The notes beneath the pieces were generated by a model. That model saw only the letters and a program-made list of their open reading frames with translations. It was not told the DNA's origin and searched no databases. From positions 3,844,001-3,908,000 of the forward strand of contig NC_079237.1 of NCBI RefSeq assembly GCF_028502605.1: a stretch of DNA of 64,000 nt, read 5' to 3'. Positions 1 through 12,962 of the stretch are shown one piece after another (position 1 is the stretch's first letter; every line of letters begins with the position of its first letter). The position numbers and the translations under genes are program-made. The stretch comes from Trichoderma breve (Eukaryota; Ascomycota; Sordariomycetes; Hypocreales; Hypocreaceae).

Positions 1-381
1 GAGGCACTTGCAAACGAGCTCGCTCCGTTTTCCATACGTATAATCATCGCCGAGCCCGGCGCATATAGAACTAATTTCCTGGAAACCTTAACGTTTCCTG
101 AAGCTGGTATCGGAGAATATTCCAATACGCCTGCTGGGAAAATGATGGAACTTACCAAAGACATGAAAAATCGGAAACTGGGAAACGTCGACAAGGCTGC
201 AAGTGTGCTCCTTGATGTGATTCTCGGCTCTGGTGTGGCGGCAGATGAAACAATCCAGAAATGTTTAAGAATACCCTTGGGCCAGGACTGTTGGCCTTTG
301 GCTAAAAAGGAGGCGGAGGCGTGGGTGAAAGAATTGGAGGTGGTAGAGGCGATATCAATGAGTGTTGGAGTAGAAGAATAG
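1..381 (+). CDS. Short-chain dehydrogenase/reductase, C-terminal part (gene cut by window edge)
   Basis: The frame is open from base 1 and stops at 379-381, so only the last 126 residues are present. The first residues (ELAPF, then IAEPGAYRTNFL) match the segment after the catalytic YxxxK of classical SDRs, where the PG motif ends the nicotinamide-binding region. The catalytic Tyr/Lys and the Rossmann glycine motif lie upstream, outside the window. The tail (DKAASVLLDVI) is the usual C-terminal helix region of fungal NAD(P)-dependent ketoreductase-like SDRs. Substrate cannot be inferred. It is convergent with the ankyrin gene downstream. Confidence 0.8.
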   Translation, partial: EALANELAPFSIRIIIAEPGAYRTNFLETLTFPEAGIGEYSNTPAGKMMELTKDMKNRKLGNVDKAASVLLDVILGSGVAADETIQKCLRIPLGQDCWPLAKKEAEAWVKELEVVEAISMSVGVEE

Positions 382-895
382 GAGGGTCTTGATCTGGGCC
401 CGATTTCGTAACATTTGAATGATGACAGAACGTCAATCAAAGAGAATTGCACAAAACGCGGACTGCAAAGTCCTTGATGTCCCAAATACCCAATCCAGCA
501 TGTCAACAAGTAACTTCAATCTCTTTTAGATGCAATACGTGATCCAAGTATATATATTTTCTGAACAATCGCTGGGGGTAAGATGGAATTTCTACTATCC
601 CTGTATATACTAGGCCTTCTCGTCTCTTTGAACTTTAGGATCATACAAGTAATACACCTGTGATCGTCTCTTGAATATATGAGACGAGATGCAGATTCGA
701 TGTAATCTATCTCTGCAAGAACAAATATGCGAGAAGCGCACTCAGTGATTATGCGTCTACCAACACAAGTTTCCGGGTTTATATACAAACAAGGACACGA
801 TGTCATGCTGGTCCCCTTTAGGCTTTCTTTGTATCATTTTATTTTTTGACCTATCTTTATGTTAGCTATGCTTCTCATCACCAATGTTTTCGGCT
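382..895. other. Convergent intergenic region
   Basis: This stretch separates the 3' ends of the SDR (+) and the ankyrin gene (-). A 96-residue minus-strand frame (516-806) has no recognisable domain. I see only AT-rich 3'-flanking sequence. Confidence 0.5.
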
Positions 896-3800
896 CTATT
901 CATACCACTTTGCAACCTCTTCCCGCTGAGTCTGTGTAATCAGCTTCCGGGGAAATTGCTGAGATCCCAGTGAATTGGCTAGCTCCTGACTAATTTCCCA
1001 TGTTCTATACGGATCTCTAGGTTGCATGGGGCCAGTGTAATCTGTACCGAATGCGAACAGCGGCCAATGAAGAAGCGGAGAAGATGCTGGGTATTCATTA
1101 GTTCGTGTATATCTTGACATTAAACACTCTATAAATCCATGAAGCTGTTTCTCGATAGCAACGTCAAGAGGTGTTCGCCCTTGTGGATCTTCGTAAAACA
1201 TAACATGAGGCGCCTTTTCAATCACAGGACGAATAAGATTCTCCATGGAAGAATTTGTTACCTAAACAAAGATATCTCATAGTCAGCCAGGCAGGGTTGA
1301 TGTCAAGGATATAGAAAATGGAGAAACGTACAATGTGGAGGGGAGTGTAACCCGCGCCGTCTAGCATTTCCAGTGGCGTCGGATTCGAGATTTCTAACAG
1401 AGTTGTGAGTACTGCATTTGGTGGAGGTCGATTAGAGATCAAACGTGCGAGTGGTGTCTGGCCTCCCGGACTCTCATTACAGCGCTGCTCTAGTAGCTGA
1501 TGTAATAATGATCTATCCATACATCGAAGTACGGATGCCAGCTTTTCAGGCTCAAAGACATAATTTCCAGTTGGACCAAATAGAAGAAGATGGAGAATAT
1601 TGCGGCCGAAGGGATCAGTAGCAAGAGGGTTAGCTCCCGCTTCAAGTAGGATCAGAAGAGCCTCAATTCTTTGGTGGATTGCGGCGGTCATAAGGGGTGT
1701 CCACCCGTCTATAGATTGGACTTCGAGCAACTCTGGGCGAGCTGACAAAAGAAACTTGACAAGCTCTATGTTTCGAGAGACGATAGCACAATGAAGAACA
1801 AGATTATCTAGTATGTCATGGTTAAAAACAGCTACACAATGTTGAGCTTGCGAGACAAATACTTACTTCGATTGTCCATCCATTTCTCCACAGCAGTTAT
1901 AAATTCTGCTCGAGATTGCTCAGGGCCAGCCTTGCGGGTGGTGAAATCATGATTCTCTGCAAAGTGCTTGTATGCTGCCATTGCCCTATCTTTATTGAGG
2001 AAGAAGCGTACCATAACCAGGTTCCCTGACCAGGCTGCTTGAAGCAAAGGCGACAATTGGTGGAGTCTGTCAAGTTGGCTTTTACCTCTAAGTTTACCTT
2101 GACTCACCACGTGCTTGAATGGTGCACCGGTTGCTCTGACATATTCTTCGAAGGCTTCAGGCCAATCACCATGTTCCACCAGAGCCCATGCATGTCTGGT
2201 GCGGCGGTCAAAGTCGCTTTGTTCGAGCGAAACCGAAGATTCCATTTCGATTGAAAATCGTAGCATCTCTACATCCTTTTGTCCCTCCCCCACGAAGCAA
2301 CTGCCACTGTCAAAGACAATGTTCTTTGCAGGTACAGTGGACTGGACCTCTCCCAAGGCATTTTTGATGCCTTCAACTGAGTGCTGGTCATCGGCCAATG
2401 CGTTGTATAGATCATTCTTCTCGTTGTCTGCAAGGCCAGCCTGTTGGATTGTGGCAATTTGAACGACAGTACGAGCTACGTCGTAGTTTTTGGACTCCAC
2501 GGCGGCGCGGAATGGACCTTTAGAATAGCCAGATACTGTTGATATTAAAATGGGGGGAAATTTCAAGTCTGGGCCCCATCTTCCCAGGGTAAGTGCTTTA
2601 ACCAGTGTGGCATTTCCCTCTCTGCACGCTGTGAGGCTAAACAAATAACATCCGTTAGTATATGTTTGGGGACAACAAATAGCTACAAGGCAACTTACAG
2701 AGCTTGATGACCATCCTCCAGTGTTTCTAATTTTCTGAAGTCGAGTTCTTCCGAGCGTTGCTGTGTTTGAGTCTCTGCCTCTGAGGAACTAGGGGCGCGT
2801 ACTTGAAGTTTCTTATGAGGTCGGATGGGAACTGGGGTTGGTGGTTCTTGCAAGTTCAATCCGTCAGATATCTTAGCTCCCATAGAAACCAATTTCGCTT
2901 CCGTAGCTTCATATTCTTTGATAAGTTGAGCTACCGCATCTTCCTTTCCTTTGATCTGTTTCGCTTCCTCCGGCGTTCCTCTGATATCGTAAGAAGCAGT
3001 TTCCTCGGCTTTCTTCCAATTGCGTAACTCCATGAGTTTTGCCTTGACAATATCCAAAACTGTACGGCACTCGCGATGATCAAGCGTGTACTGAGCTTGA
3101 TGGTCCGTTAATCTGGAATTGGGATCTGCTCCACGGTCTAATAAATCGATCATTACCCGCGGCATTTCTTTCATAGCAGCTTTCAAGATTGGCTGCCAAA
3201 AATCTTCTCTGGCCGCTTCCTCAGGGGTCTTTCCAAATGGGTTGCGGAAAGCAATGATTTCCAGAGAAGAGTTGAACTCAAGCTGTGGTGGCGCCCCGTA
3301 TTTGAGAAGTGTCAAAGCAGTGTTCTCCAGCCCAGATTCGATGGCCATAGTCAGTGTATTGAGGCAACTCATCATCTGAAACCAGACAGACTTTGTGATT
3401 GCAGCTGTGAAATTTTGTTTGTCAAGTTCAGCAAATATATCTAGTACATCTTCACCTCGCTTAAGAGCTAGCAAAAGTAGTGACTGTGATACCGTCTTCT
3501 CGGATGGGTCAAGCAAACTTGCACCGTGCTGAAGTAACATTGTGAGCAGGGAACGACAAACATCTCGAGGGTGTTGCATAGCCGCTCCAAGAACATGAGC
3601 ACTTCGTGTACCGCGCTGGGCGTTATCTTCACCAGCAATGATGTTGGCGTTCGCATGATAAGTGGTCAACAATGCCTCTGCCGCTGTTACGTGTGCTATA
3701 TACATCAAATAAGCAAGACCCTAAACATATGAAAACATAGTTCCAACATACCAAGTGCAACAGCAATATAGAGAGGTGACATCCGGTACTTTTTCGTCAG

Positions 3801-4175
3801 AGAATCCACGTGCACACTGCGATCTCCTTTATCGCTGGAAGGTTGATCTTCGCTCTGAGTTTTCCGGTCTTTCTTTGACACCGATTCCATTACGGTGCGC
3901 AGAATATCAACATCTCCCCTCTTAGCAGCTAGATGCACAACTGCTTCACCTTGCCCAGTCCAACTGTCCAGTTTTGCGCCATGGTCAATCAGATATTGGC
4001 AAGTTTCTGCCGTCCCTGCAATAACAGCTAGGTGTAGCGCAGTTCGGCCTGCTGAATCCCGAGCCTCGAGATCTACTTGCTTCGTAGATAGAGCCTCTTT
4101 AAGACCTACAAGATCTGATTGGACAACTAGGTCAAAAATGCTAGATTTGTCAGCTTCCGGATCCTTGTCTGCCAT
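896..4175 (-). CDS. Ankyrin-repeat protein, about 1,010 aa, five exons
   Basis: Exons (minus): 4175-3752, 3695-2699, 2636-1867, 1807-1332, 1261-896; the four introns are 56-70 bp and all are GT-AG. Joining them keeps one frame and restores ankyrin repeats across junctions. Repeat units are visible early (AGRTALHLAVIAG; GEAVVHLAAKRGDVDIL) and late (GWTPLMTAAIHQR; GRTPLDVAIEKQ). A charged, glutamate/lysine-rich segment lies in the middle. I start at the ATG at 4175, because the frame further upstream opens only with a GTG. Ankyrin repeats mediate protein-protein contacts; no enzymatic or NACHT-type domain was recognised, so the partner and role are unknown. No signal peptide or membrane segment is seen. 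Confidence 0.8.
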
Positions 4176-6044
4176 GTTTATATCTTGGTTCGTTGAAGAC
4201 ACAATGTTGATGATTAGGATAGATGGACTTTGATCGCCTTAAATAGCTGGGAAGATGCTTAAAGATGAGTTCAACTCAGCGGGTATTGGAACATTGTGCA
4301 TGTAGGTGCCTTGCTTAGCACTACGTTAGCGCAAAGACACGTTACCGGAATAAGCGCGGACCGATGGCTACTTGAATGCTGAAATCGTGAAGCAAAATAT
4401 GGCCTGACGGGGCTAAGATTCACGCCTGCGGTAATCTTGATCAACCCCATCGCATGAGTTGATGCCTAACGTGGACACTCAAATGTGCGACAAATGAACC
4501 CACAGAGAATTATTACAGTTGTGTTTATCCCATTGATCCAAGTGATTAGCTCGAGAAATGAACCATTACAAAGCATTACGGCATTTACGAAATGCACGGC
4601 TTCATGAGTTGCTGACAAGGTCAAACCTAGTTTGGTAAATCTTAGTCTCAAACCATATCACAAACCTCGTATTTATTTCTCAACTACTTTACTTGCAATT
4701 GAACGACATACATTTGTACTTTTATTTATAATCAAGACATCAATGTGCCGCCATTCTGGTGGACTGGGTTTCGCACGTAACATTTCATCCCAAATTTAAC
4801 TACACCAGTATATTTTTCCCGTAAGCCTAGCTCTGTTTCCATGTATTCTCATTTGCCCTGTTCATTTTTAATTAATGGTATTTATGTATAGTTATTTGTA
4901 TTTTACGACCCTAGTCTGTTGTCTAGCAGGTCTTCAATCCATCATAGAGACCAGCATGTCTACCTGTCACCTATGATGTACAGTGGTTCACACTTACGAC
5001 AATGGCACTGATTCTATTTGACGACCGCTGTGGTTACAAGCATAACAATCATAGGTGGCTCTCGGGGAATCTCAATCCATCAGCATTGGCATCTACCAAC
5101 TCTCGTGGCTGGATGATTGCCCAAAGAAACGCATCTGCTCCTCTTGGTTGCTTTACATTGTCCCCATGTAGCTGTCGTGGGTCTTTATGTGGTGATTCTT
5201 TGAGGAGTCTTGGCAACGGCGAACGTCTTGGCATACGCAACTTGAAAGGTCAATCTTGATAGAAAAGAAAGACCTCCCTCGCCTTGTTCCGCCTTGAGCT
5301 TAGCATTGAGAAGTGCTACTCCCAGCGTCTTTCCTTGACATCGATACCAAATGCGTCAAGCTCACTTAAACACAAACACAAGCTCTTGGGCCAAGTTTCA
5401 AGAACATGATTTTCCCCCTCGCATTACTATCGGCTATTAATAGACAAGCTCTGCCTCATCATGGCGTCTAAATTTACCGGCATGATGCCGAGATGGTTTC
5501 GATCGTTTATTGCGCCTTGCGTTAGCCTGTCATTCAAGCGAAGCTTATTCCAACTCATTGTGTTTCCGTTATGCGTACATTTGCAACTGGTTTCAATACT
5601 GAGATTTCTCATGTTGACCAATTCCATCGCCTTTCAAAGGACGGGGAAGATTTTTCTCACTTGTTCCTTCTTCTTTCTCGCATCCGTACTAAGTCAGTAT
5701 ACAAAAGCATTAGTTGACATTTCTGTTTCACTCACTCCAAAGCCTCATTACAATACTTTACGTCATATGAAGGTCTCATCAAGTGATAGGCCAAAGGCAG
5801 GTTAATACATTATTATGCAGCTTGCTTTTATTGAACAGAGAAACGTGGGCTGATGTAGGAGGCCGATAAATCGCCGATGATGAGTCTACAGGCGGTAGCA
5901 TTAGCAAGCACTGTCGCTAACTACGCGCACTAATGACTCAATTGCTTCCCAACAAGAGGACAAAAAGCAGACAGCTGCACGTTAACATTTGATGGAATTG
6001 GCGGCACAAAACCCTTCGAGCTATTGCTACATCCAATTCTTGGT
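4176..6044. other. Divergent intergenic region, 1.9 kb
   Basis: This is the shared upstream region of the ankyrin gene (-) and the N-acetyltransferase (+). Frames at 5002-5259 and 5461-5805 have no recognisable domain or splice continuation. Nothing else is supported. Confidence 0.5.
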
Positions 6045-7142
6045 ATGGCATTTGAAGCATTCCGGGATTCGACGTCCCAAGCGTCGGCTTATTCGGAGCC
6101 ACAAATCACCGCATGGCTTCAACATATTGGCTTACCCCCAGCATATGAACAGTACATATATAAGCCGACGGCCTTTCCAAAAACAGAACAATCGTTGAAA
6201 GTTCTATTTCGCGCTCAGATTACGACTTTTCCCTATGAAAATCTCTCCGTTCATTATTCTCCTACCCATCTGGTGGATATTCACCCCGATGCGCTATATA
6301 CAAAGATGATGGGGGCGCTTAGCAATGGTAGAGGTGGTTATTGCATGGAACTCAGCATATTTTTTCATCACATGTTGAGGGGACTCGGGTTTCATGTATA
6401 CATGACTGGTGTGCGTAATCGCACGCGGACAAACGGAGTGCCCCAAGGAGAGACTCAAGGATGGTGAGTGTCTCATTGCCTTATTTCTGCTGGGGTAACA
6501 GTTCTTTTTCTAAACACATGGATGATGTCAACAAGGACTCACATCAACAACATTATCCACCTCCCCGATGGATCCAAATTTAGTGCGGATGTAGCCTTTG
6601 GTGGTGATGGGCCAACTCTGCCTCTGCGCATGGACAATAATGCCACGATACACAGCAATCTAGGCAGTCAAGAAGTTCGCCTTGTTTATGATGTACTTCC
6701 GAAACAACGGCTGTTGGAGCCAAAGGTATGGATATATCAATACCGCAATGGCGCAGATAAGCCGTGGAGTTCATTTTACAGCTTTTTGGAAGTTGAGTTC
6801 TTTCAAGAAGATTTCGAAGTTCAAAATTGGTGGGCAAGTGCGAAAACACTACATCGTTGGACCGTATTGGCGGTAAGGTTCTTGCGAGAGGGAGAACCAA
6901 GCGAGTATCCGCATCAGGGCCGGAGGGCCAATTGCGGACAGGAAATAAACATTGTTGGCAAGGTGATGCTAGTGAACAATCTGGTTAAACTCAACATGGG
7001 TAACAAGACAACGGTAATCAGGCAGGTTGACTCGGAACAACAGAGATTGAGCGCGCTGTGGGATTACTTTGGTATTCGGCTAACAGAAGAAGAGGCTGGA
7101 TCAATAAATGGATGGGATATGGCGTTGACCAATTCTAGCTAA
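6045..7142 (+). CDS. Arylamine N-acetyltransferase (NAT family)
   Basis: Exons 6045-6463 and 6536-7142 (intron 72 bp) give 341 aa, a usual length for fungal NATs. The enzyme transfers an acyl group from acyl-CoA to arylamines through a Cys-His-Asp triad. The triad is intact: Cys100 in RGGYC, His142 in THINN immediately after the splice junction, and Asp158 in DVAFGG. The N-terminal RAQITTFPYENL segment is also typical. The intron splits the Trp codon two residues before the catalytic His, which supports the splice choice. I start at ATG 6045, the first ATG in frame. Some fungal NATs detoxify plant-derived aminophenols; whether this one does is not visible here. The neighbours do not suggest a pathway. 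Confidence 0.9.
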
Positions 7143-9387
7143 GTATATAAAGAAGACAATGGTTACAAAAGACATTTAAGAGGGCGAAGTTGGCCTGTCA
7201 CACTAGTGGTGCTACCTTCTTGTAATCAGTTTACTTCTTGTGTTTATTATTAGAAGCCCAGCGACAATGTCGTTGTATAAACGTCATTGAGTTCTATAAA
7301 CGCTAGTGGTACGTTAGACCACCTGCATTGGATTAGCAGCATCTAATGCTGCATGTGTCCTATGTTGTCTTTGTCTCTAGCAGCGATGCAGATCGCCTTG
7401 TCTGGTTACTTTGCTGTCGCTATCCGCCCACGCCGGCGTCAATTCCCAGAGCCGCTCCGCGGGACACGGATCACAAAAGGCTCGTAGCGCCAGAGTTCAT
7501 AGGCTTACAAGGGCTACAAACCCCCTGTCTCTGTCAAAAGGCTTCGAATGCGGGGTTTGATTTCCTCTTTGTATTGGATAAACGGAGCGTATCACTAGAT
7601 GGAATCGATGTTCTACGGAAGTGAAATGAAGACGATTCGCGGATTGCGTAGGTAACAATTAATCGAATTGCAAGGCTTCTTACCCCTTAATAAATGCACG
7701 AAGGAATGTCCGGAGTGTTGCGCCTCAACCGATGTAGTATTTTTTGCTGGAGTCGGGCTGTTGAGAGCTTCCGTGTTTCTCAGCTCCGCTACTTGTTAAT
7801 GGCTCACGGAACGATTGGCAGGTCTGCGGAGTTGGATGCGATACCCTGCAAATGGAGACGACTATGGTGCGAAATCCTACGAATAGGTACCAAATACGGA
7901 GCTCAAAGCTGACCGTGAGAGGCAAAATAAACATCCTACAGCATGAATGCCGCCTTATCCGAGGTGCCGGTATTCCGAGGTGGAATATACGAGCACACCG
8001 AAGGAGGGGCGGTTGGGCGGCTCGGCGATTTGGACTTTGAAGGCAATTCACTGGGAGCTAAATGAATGTTTGGATGGGTCAGACGAAAGAGTGAGAAAAA
8101 AAATGCGAGTAAATTGATGATGGTAGCAGAACACTAAAGACTGACAATCAGGTACACCCGAGTGAGCTGTACCGTCGTGGCTGAAACTCAATCTCTATTT
8201 GCAACCGCAGACCAATTTTGAAGCATTCGATGTAGTTCAACATGGGCTTTAATGTTTCGCTTCAAATGTTTCGCACTAAATTGCGCATCTTATAACTTCC
8301 AATGGGTTATGATTGCATGCGTGAAGGGTAATGCTTGTGAATCTCAATATGCTCGCCGTCACTTCCCCTCAGGCACACCAGCTTATTCTAATCATGTCCA
8401 CTAAGATCAGCTTGTGATAAAAAAAAATGCATCCTAAATCTAGGTAGTGTATGGTAAAACCTTGCGCAACATATAATAAGTATTCAGCATCAATCGGCTG
8501 AAAGAAAGCAACAATTGAGCAAGGCGGCGATGTCTATAATTGTATATATAGTGACCAAAGACCTACATCACATCAGATCAGAGAGAAATAATACCAGATA
8601 CTAGTAACTGCAAGGGGTAGACCAAAGCTTGGGTAGCAATAGACCTGTAGCTAGTTAGGCACCTTCACTAGTAAACACACCTTACGGAGTAGACATCGCC
8701 CATTTCTGGACGCGAGACGATATTTTGGCTAAATGGACCAACAATCCGGCCTGCGCCACGCGTTGTTTCGGTCAGTTTCCTGGCATTCGCCCATAATGAC
8801 GCAGGTCAAGTTTGGTAGAGCTGACGCGGTTAGAAATAGTACTACATTACCCCATGCTCTTCCATCCATTCGCACATTCTATTGGATTGGCCCTCGTAGT
8901 GACGCGCCCAACATACCCGTAATGGAGGGTGCTAAGTAGATAAATAACACTCGTCGCCCCGTGTCCTTGGATCAACTTGCATATTCTCGGGTTCTACCAC
9001 ATTTCATGTTGTTTGCAGGGCCTCAGCTCGTGGATTTGATTACACAATTGTAGGCATCATTCGCTCTGCCAATCTCGCTGTGGTCAATTCTGCATTTCAT
9101 CCCGGCGTATTGCGCAAACAGCAACGGTCGTTAAACCCAGCGCGAAGTTAGAGGTCTATTTACTCTCGCTTTACTACCATACCAAGTGTTTTTTCGTCAA
9201 ACTAATGGCAACTTCGCTCCTCACTCTCTAACCCCAAGAATACAAGTTAATTCTCGCCTTAATTATTTTCCATCCTCAGTCAGTTTTTCAGACCTGATCC
9301 AAAGGTTTACGAATTAACGTCTGGTTCAGTTCCTAATTCACCACAGCGACGTGACGCTACGACGTAATCGTAGCACATCTGCTCACT
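7143..9387. other. Intergenic region, 2.2 kb
   Basis: This lies between the NAT gene and the GH72 gene, both plus strand. Several short frames (7346-7624, 7694-7912, 7725-8051 minus, 8733-8939) overlap each other and carry no domain. The last few hundred bases are pyrimidine-rich, as expected of a promoter and 5' leader of a well-expressed wall gene. Confidence 0.45.
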
Positions 9388-11143
9388 ATGGGCATCTATA
9401 GCGTTTCATTATCGTTTTTGCTGTTTGCTTCCGTGGGTTTAAGCGCCGATCTTCCGTCGATTCAGATTAAAGTACGTCCATGAGTTTACAATTTTCCCTT
9501 GGCACTGTAACCCCAAACAGTGGCCGCTCTGTCTGCAATTGGAAGGTTTTATCTAATCTCTTATCCCGCTCTTGTAGGGGTCCAAATTCTTTTACCCCAA
9601 TGGCACTCAATTTTTCTTGAAAGGAGTTGCCTATCAGCAGGATTCTTCCGCCAATGGAGCGGTCTCGACCAACACGAAATTCGTCGACCCGTTAGCGAAC
9701 GAGGCAAATTGCAAGCGTGATATTCCATTACTCAGTCAGCTTGGCACCAACGTTATCCGCACGTATGCAATCGATCCGACCGCCGATCATTCCGCTTGCA
9801 TGTCCTTGCTCAACGATGCGGGTATATACGTTATTTCGGATCTTAGCAACCCCCAGCAGTCTATAAATCGTGGAAACCCGCAGTGGAATGTCGATCTTTT
9901 CACCCACTTTCAGCAGGTTGTAGACAGTTTCGCTAATTACACCAATGTGATTGGCTTCTTTGTTGGCAACGAGGTCACCAATAATGCTACCACGACATCT
10001 GCTTCCGCCTATGTGAAAGCTGCAGTGCGAGATGTGAAGCAGTACATCAAAGACAAGAAATACCGTGCTATGGGTGTGGGATACGCCGCCGATGACGACT
10101 CGGATATCAGAAACCAGATAGCCGCGTACTTCAACTGCGGGCCAACATCAGACAGTGTCGACTTCTTTGGGTACAATGTCTACGAATGGTGCGGCGAGAA
10201 AACTTTTGAGACATCCGGTTATAATCGAATTCTTGAGTTTTTCCAGGACTACTCTGTACCGGTTTTCTTTGCCGAATATGGCTGCAATCTCCCCAACGGA
10301 GCAGCAGACCGCATATTCCAAGAAACAGGTGCACTTTACGCACACAACATGACTGCGGTTCTCAGCGGTGGCATTGTCTATGAATACTTTGAAGAAACTA
10401 ATGACTATGGTATGTATAAAGAAAGAGAGTTGTTTTTCCTTGATATGGGCACGGTGGCGAGCTGTGAAGCTAATGAAAATGAATCCATAGGCCTGGTCCA
10501 GATAAACGGCAATACCGCCACGAAACTTAAGGACTTTGGTGCTCTCCAACAACAGATTCAGGCAGTTAACATCCAAGGAGTTGAGATGTCAAGTTACAAC
10601 CCTTCCAATCAGCCTGCCGACTGCCCTGCGGTCAATTCGACGTGGGAGTCGAGCGACAAGCTCCCGCCAACTCCCGACACCGACGCTTGCAGCTGCATGG
10701 TCAAGGCCTCCCAGTGTGTCGTCTCCAACAGTACAGACTCTACTGACTACGGAAGTTTATTTGACTATGTCTGCGGGTCTGATCAGAGCTTGTGCGACGG
10801 CATTAATGGCAACACCTCCACTGGCGATTACGGTGCATTTAGCATGTGCAGCGATCAGGACAAGCTGACGTATGTCCTGAACCAGTACTATCTGAAGCAG
10901 AACAAGGACAGCACTGCTTGTGACTTCAATAGCAGCGCCGAGACGCAAACTGCCTCTGGAAGTGTGGACAAGTGCAGTGCCGCGGCCGCCTCCAGCAACT
11001 CTACAGACTCGGGCGACTCTTCAGGTTCAGGCAGCGATGATAAGGACAATGGCAGTGCGGATTCTCTGATCCCTGGAAGCTGGCCTCTTGGCACAGCAAT
11101 GTTTATTACTCTTCTTGTAAGCACAGGCATGATAAGCCTATAA
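9388..11143 (+). CDS. GH72 1,3-beta-glucanosyltransferase with X8/CBM43 domain, GPI-anchored
   Basis: Exons 9388-9471, 9578-10409 and 10491-11143 give 522 aa. The protein elongates cell-wall beta-1,3-glucan at the plasma membrane or wall. Residues 1-20 form a signal peptide. The GH72 domain follows, with catalytic glutamates at Glu160 (GNEVTNN) and Glu261 (FFAEYGCN). A cysteine-rich X8/CBM43 module spans about 350-463, then a Ser/Asp/Gly-rich linker and a C-terminal hydrophobic tail, read as a GPI-attachment signal. The second intron (81 bp, GTATGT...CATAG, with a CTAAT branch-like site) has no stop and is a multiple of three. Reading through it would insert 27 residues that GH72 proteins lack, whereas splicing gives the consensus NDYGLVQ. 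The first intron is 106 bp. It resembles the Gas1/Gel4 subgroup, which carries X8. Confidence 0.93.
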
Positions 11144-11805
11144 TTATTTTACATTTAATGAAGACAAGAATTTACGGAAAGACAAGTGGTCTCCAAGACG
11201 AGTTGGCCTTTCCCACGCAATCTTCCTATCGACTTTGTAGATCCTCTGAGAGTATTGGGGCATACAGCGCACAATCTTTTAACCGATTTATCGATTGATT
11301 GCCGAGTAGGGTATCTTACTGAACTCGCTACAGATAGTAATGAGGCAACTGCGAGATCAACTGTCAAGTATAGGTCCAGCGGCCAACCAACCTAGGCTAC
11401 AAGTGTTGCCTCAGATGACATCTGTCTTGGTGATTTTCAACAAGATGGAGTCACATTGTGGAAGAGTACTTTCAGCCTCCAGCGAATTTGGCCTCGGGTA
11501 TTTTATTTGGAGCTCTGCTGCGGTCTGGATCGGGTGTCGCGGCGATGTGACGCGGGGCTTGTATAACCGACGCGGCATTTTATAAGAGCCCGTACAAGAA
11601 CGAGACGCAGCTCTGAGCTCTGTTGACTTCTTTGCTTTTCATCTGTACCAGATTGACTGTGTCTAGAAGACAGCAATAGTTGCCACGCGTCTCTGTGTTG
11701 TATATCCCTCGTCACGAAGCAGCCCAGCTAGGGGAATTACAGAACACAAACCTCAACCGCCAGAATACCCCGCACTGCAGTGCCGTTCCAGGTCCAACTG
11801 TCACC
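11144..11805. other. Intergenic region, 0.66 kb
   Basis: This contains the 3' flank of the GH72 gene and the promoter of the small Dabb gene. No gene or clear repeat is seen. Confidence 0.5.
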
Positions 11806-12183
11806 ATGCCTGTCTATCATGTTGGTATGTTGCACCTGGCTATTAACGCAGACTAAGAGCCTCTCAAATAACAGAGATTTCAGTTCTCTTTAAACTGAAG
11901 CCGGATGTAACTGCTGAGCAAGTGGACGATTTGCGAGAAATGGTTCTTGGCATGCATGGCCAGATTCCTGGTACGCTATCTTTTACTTCAGCTACGGCAC
12001 AAATCATTAATGATCATCACAGGGTTGCTCAAAATTTCCTTCGGAGAGCCACTGCCGATTACAGCTTCGCGAGCACAGGGATTTAATATCGGAATCGTTG
12101 CTATTCTTGATAAAGCTGATACCATTCCGATATACGCAGCTCATGCAGCTCATCAGCCGTATGAATACATCTTTCCAAGATAG
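11806..12183 (+). CDS. Stress-responsive A/B-barrel (Dabb) domain protein, 91 aa
   Basis: Three short exons (11806-11824, 11875-11970, 12023-12183) joined at GT-AG sites give a 91-residue protein; the first exon is only 19 nt, so no single long frame shows the gene. It begins MPVYHV and continues FKLKPDVTAEQVDDL, then PGLLKISFGEP, the strand-helix-strand layout of Dabb proteins. It closes with a His-rich segment (YAAHAAHQ). Dabb proteins are small dimeric barrels, some acting as cyclases or stress proteins; the ligand here is unknown. Both introns (50 and 52 bp) are typical of this genome. It has no obvious link to the neighbouring GH72 gene. Confidence 0.8.
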
Positions 12184-12962
12184 AAGAACCATGCTGATTT
12201 AATTGTTTAGGGTAATGAAGAAGAGAGAAGAACTTTGCACTGATGCGTTGGCTTATGACATGGAATTTGACGTCTAGTGCCCTGGGTATAGAACTCTGAG
12301 AATGTGTAGTGAGATTTATTCTTAACTCTTTGATGAGCCGTAGAGAAAAGTTATCGCTGCTATTTATCTTGCCAATGGAAGACACTGGGGTTCAGGATTG
12401 CCATCTCCGTTTTTATTTAGCACACCCCCCGTGACTTCGTTTCCCTCTTCAATTCTGCTCATCCATCTACTTCGCTTCTTACAGTTTTGAGCCTGCTTTC
12501 TCTTGAAAAGCGTATTCTATCTAGCTTACCCTCATTATTCAGTTATGACTCATCCTTATGACATATTCTTCACCCTAAAAGCCACCAATAATCTTGAAGT
12601 CATATACTTGCAGACGAGCTTGAGCTTCCCAAATTAGCGATCATCGGAAAACCGGGTAATTTAATCCATGATAACCTTACATGCCTAGCGCGGTTCAATG
12701 CTTAGCTGTGCTCCACTGTAGTCTCGTTCTATAAGCAGCCCTACCCCCGACATCAATCGTGAAAGTCGACCGTGTTCCCTCTCTCTCTAGCTGACTTTAA
12801 GTAGCAACATTCTACTCAATGTCTTATATAGTGTGGCAAGAGGACTTTGAGTGGTCTCAAGATGTGTAAAATTATTAATAAGAGCGAAATAGGATTTTTA
12901 TTGCAAGCCCTCCCCATGAAGCAGATTGTATATCCATAATTACACGTTCAAGCCAGTCTTCT
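12184..12962. other. Convergent intergenic region
   Basis: This lies between the 3' ends of the Dabb gene (+) and an unknown gene (-). I see no gene here. Confidence 0.5.

Noticed and set aside
516..806. 96-residue minus-strand frame after the SDR end
   Set aside because: It lies in convergent 3'-flanking sequence and has no domain.
4176..4202. Extended start of the ankyrin protein
   Set aside because: The frame opens with GTG, and the first ATG is at 4175.
5461..5805. 114-residue plus-strand frame in the ankyrin/NAT gap
   Set aside because: There is no recognisable domain and no supporting context.
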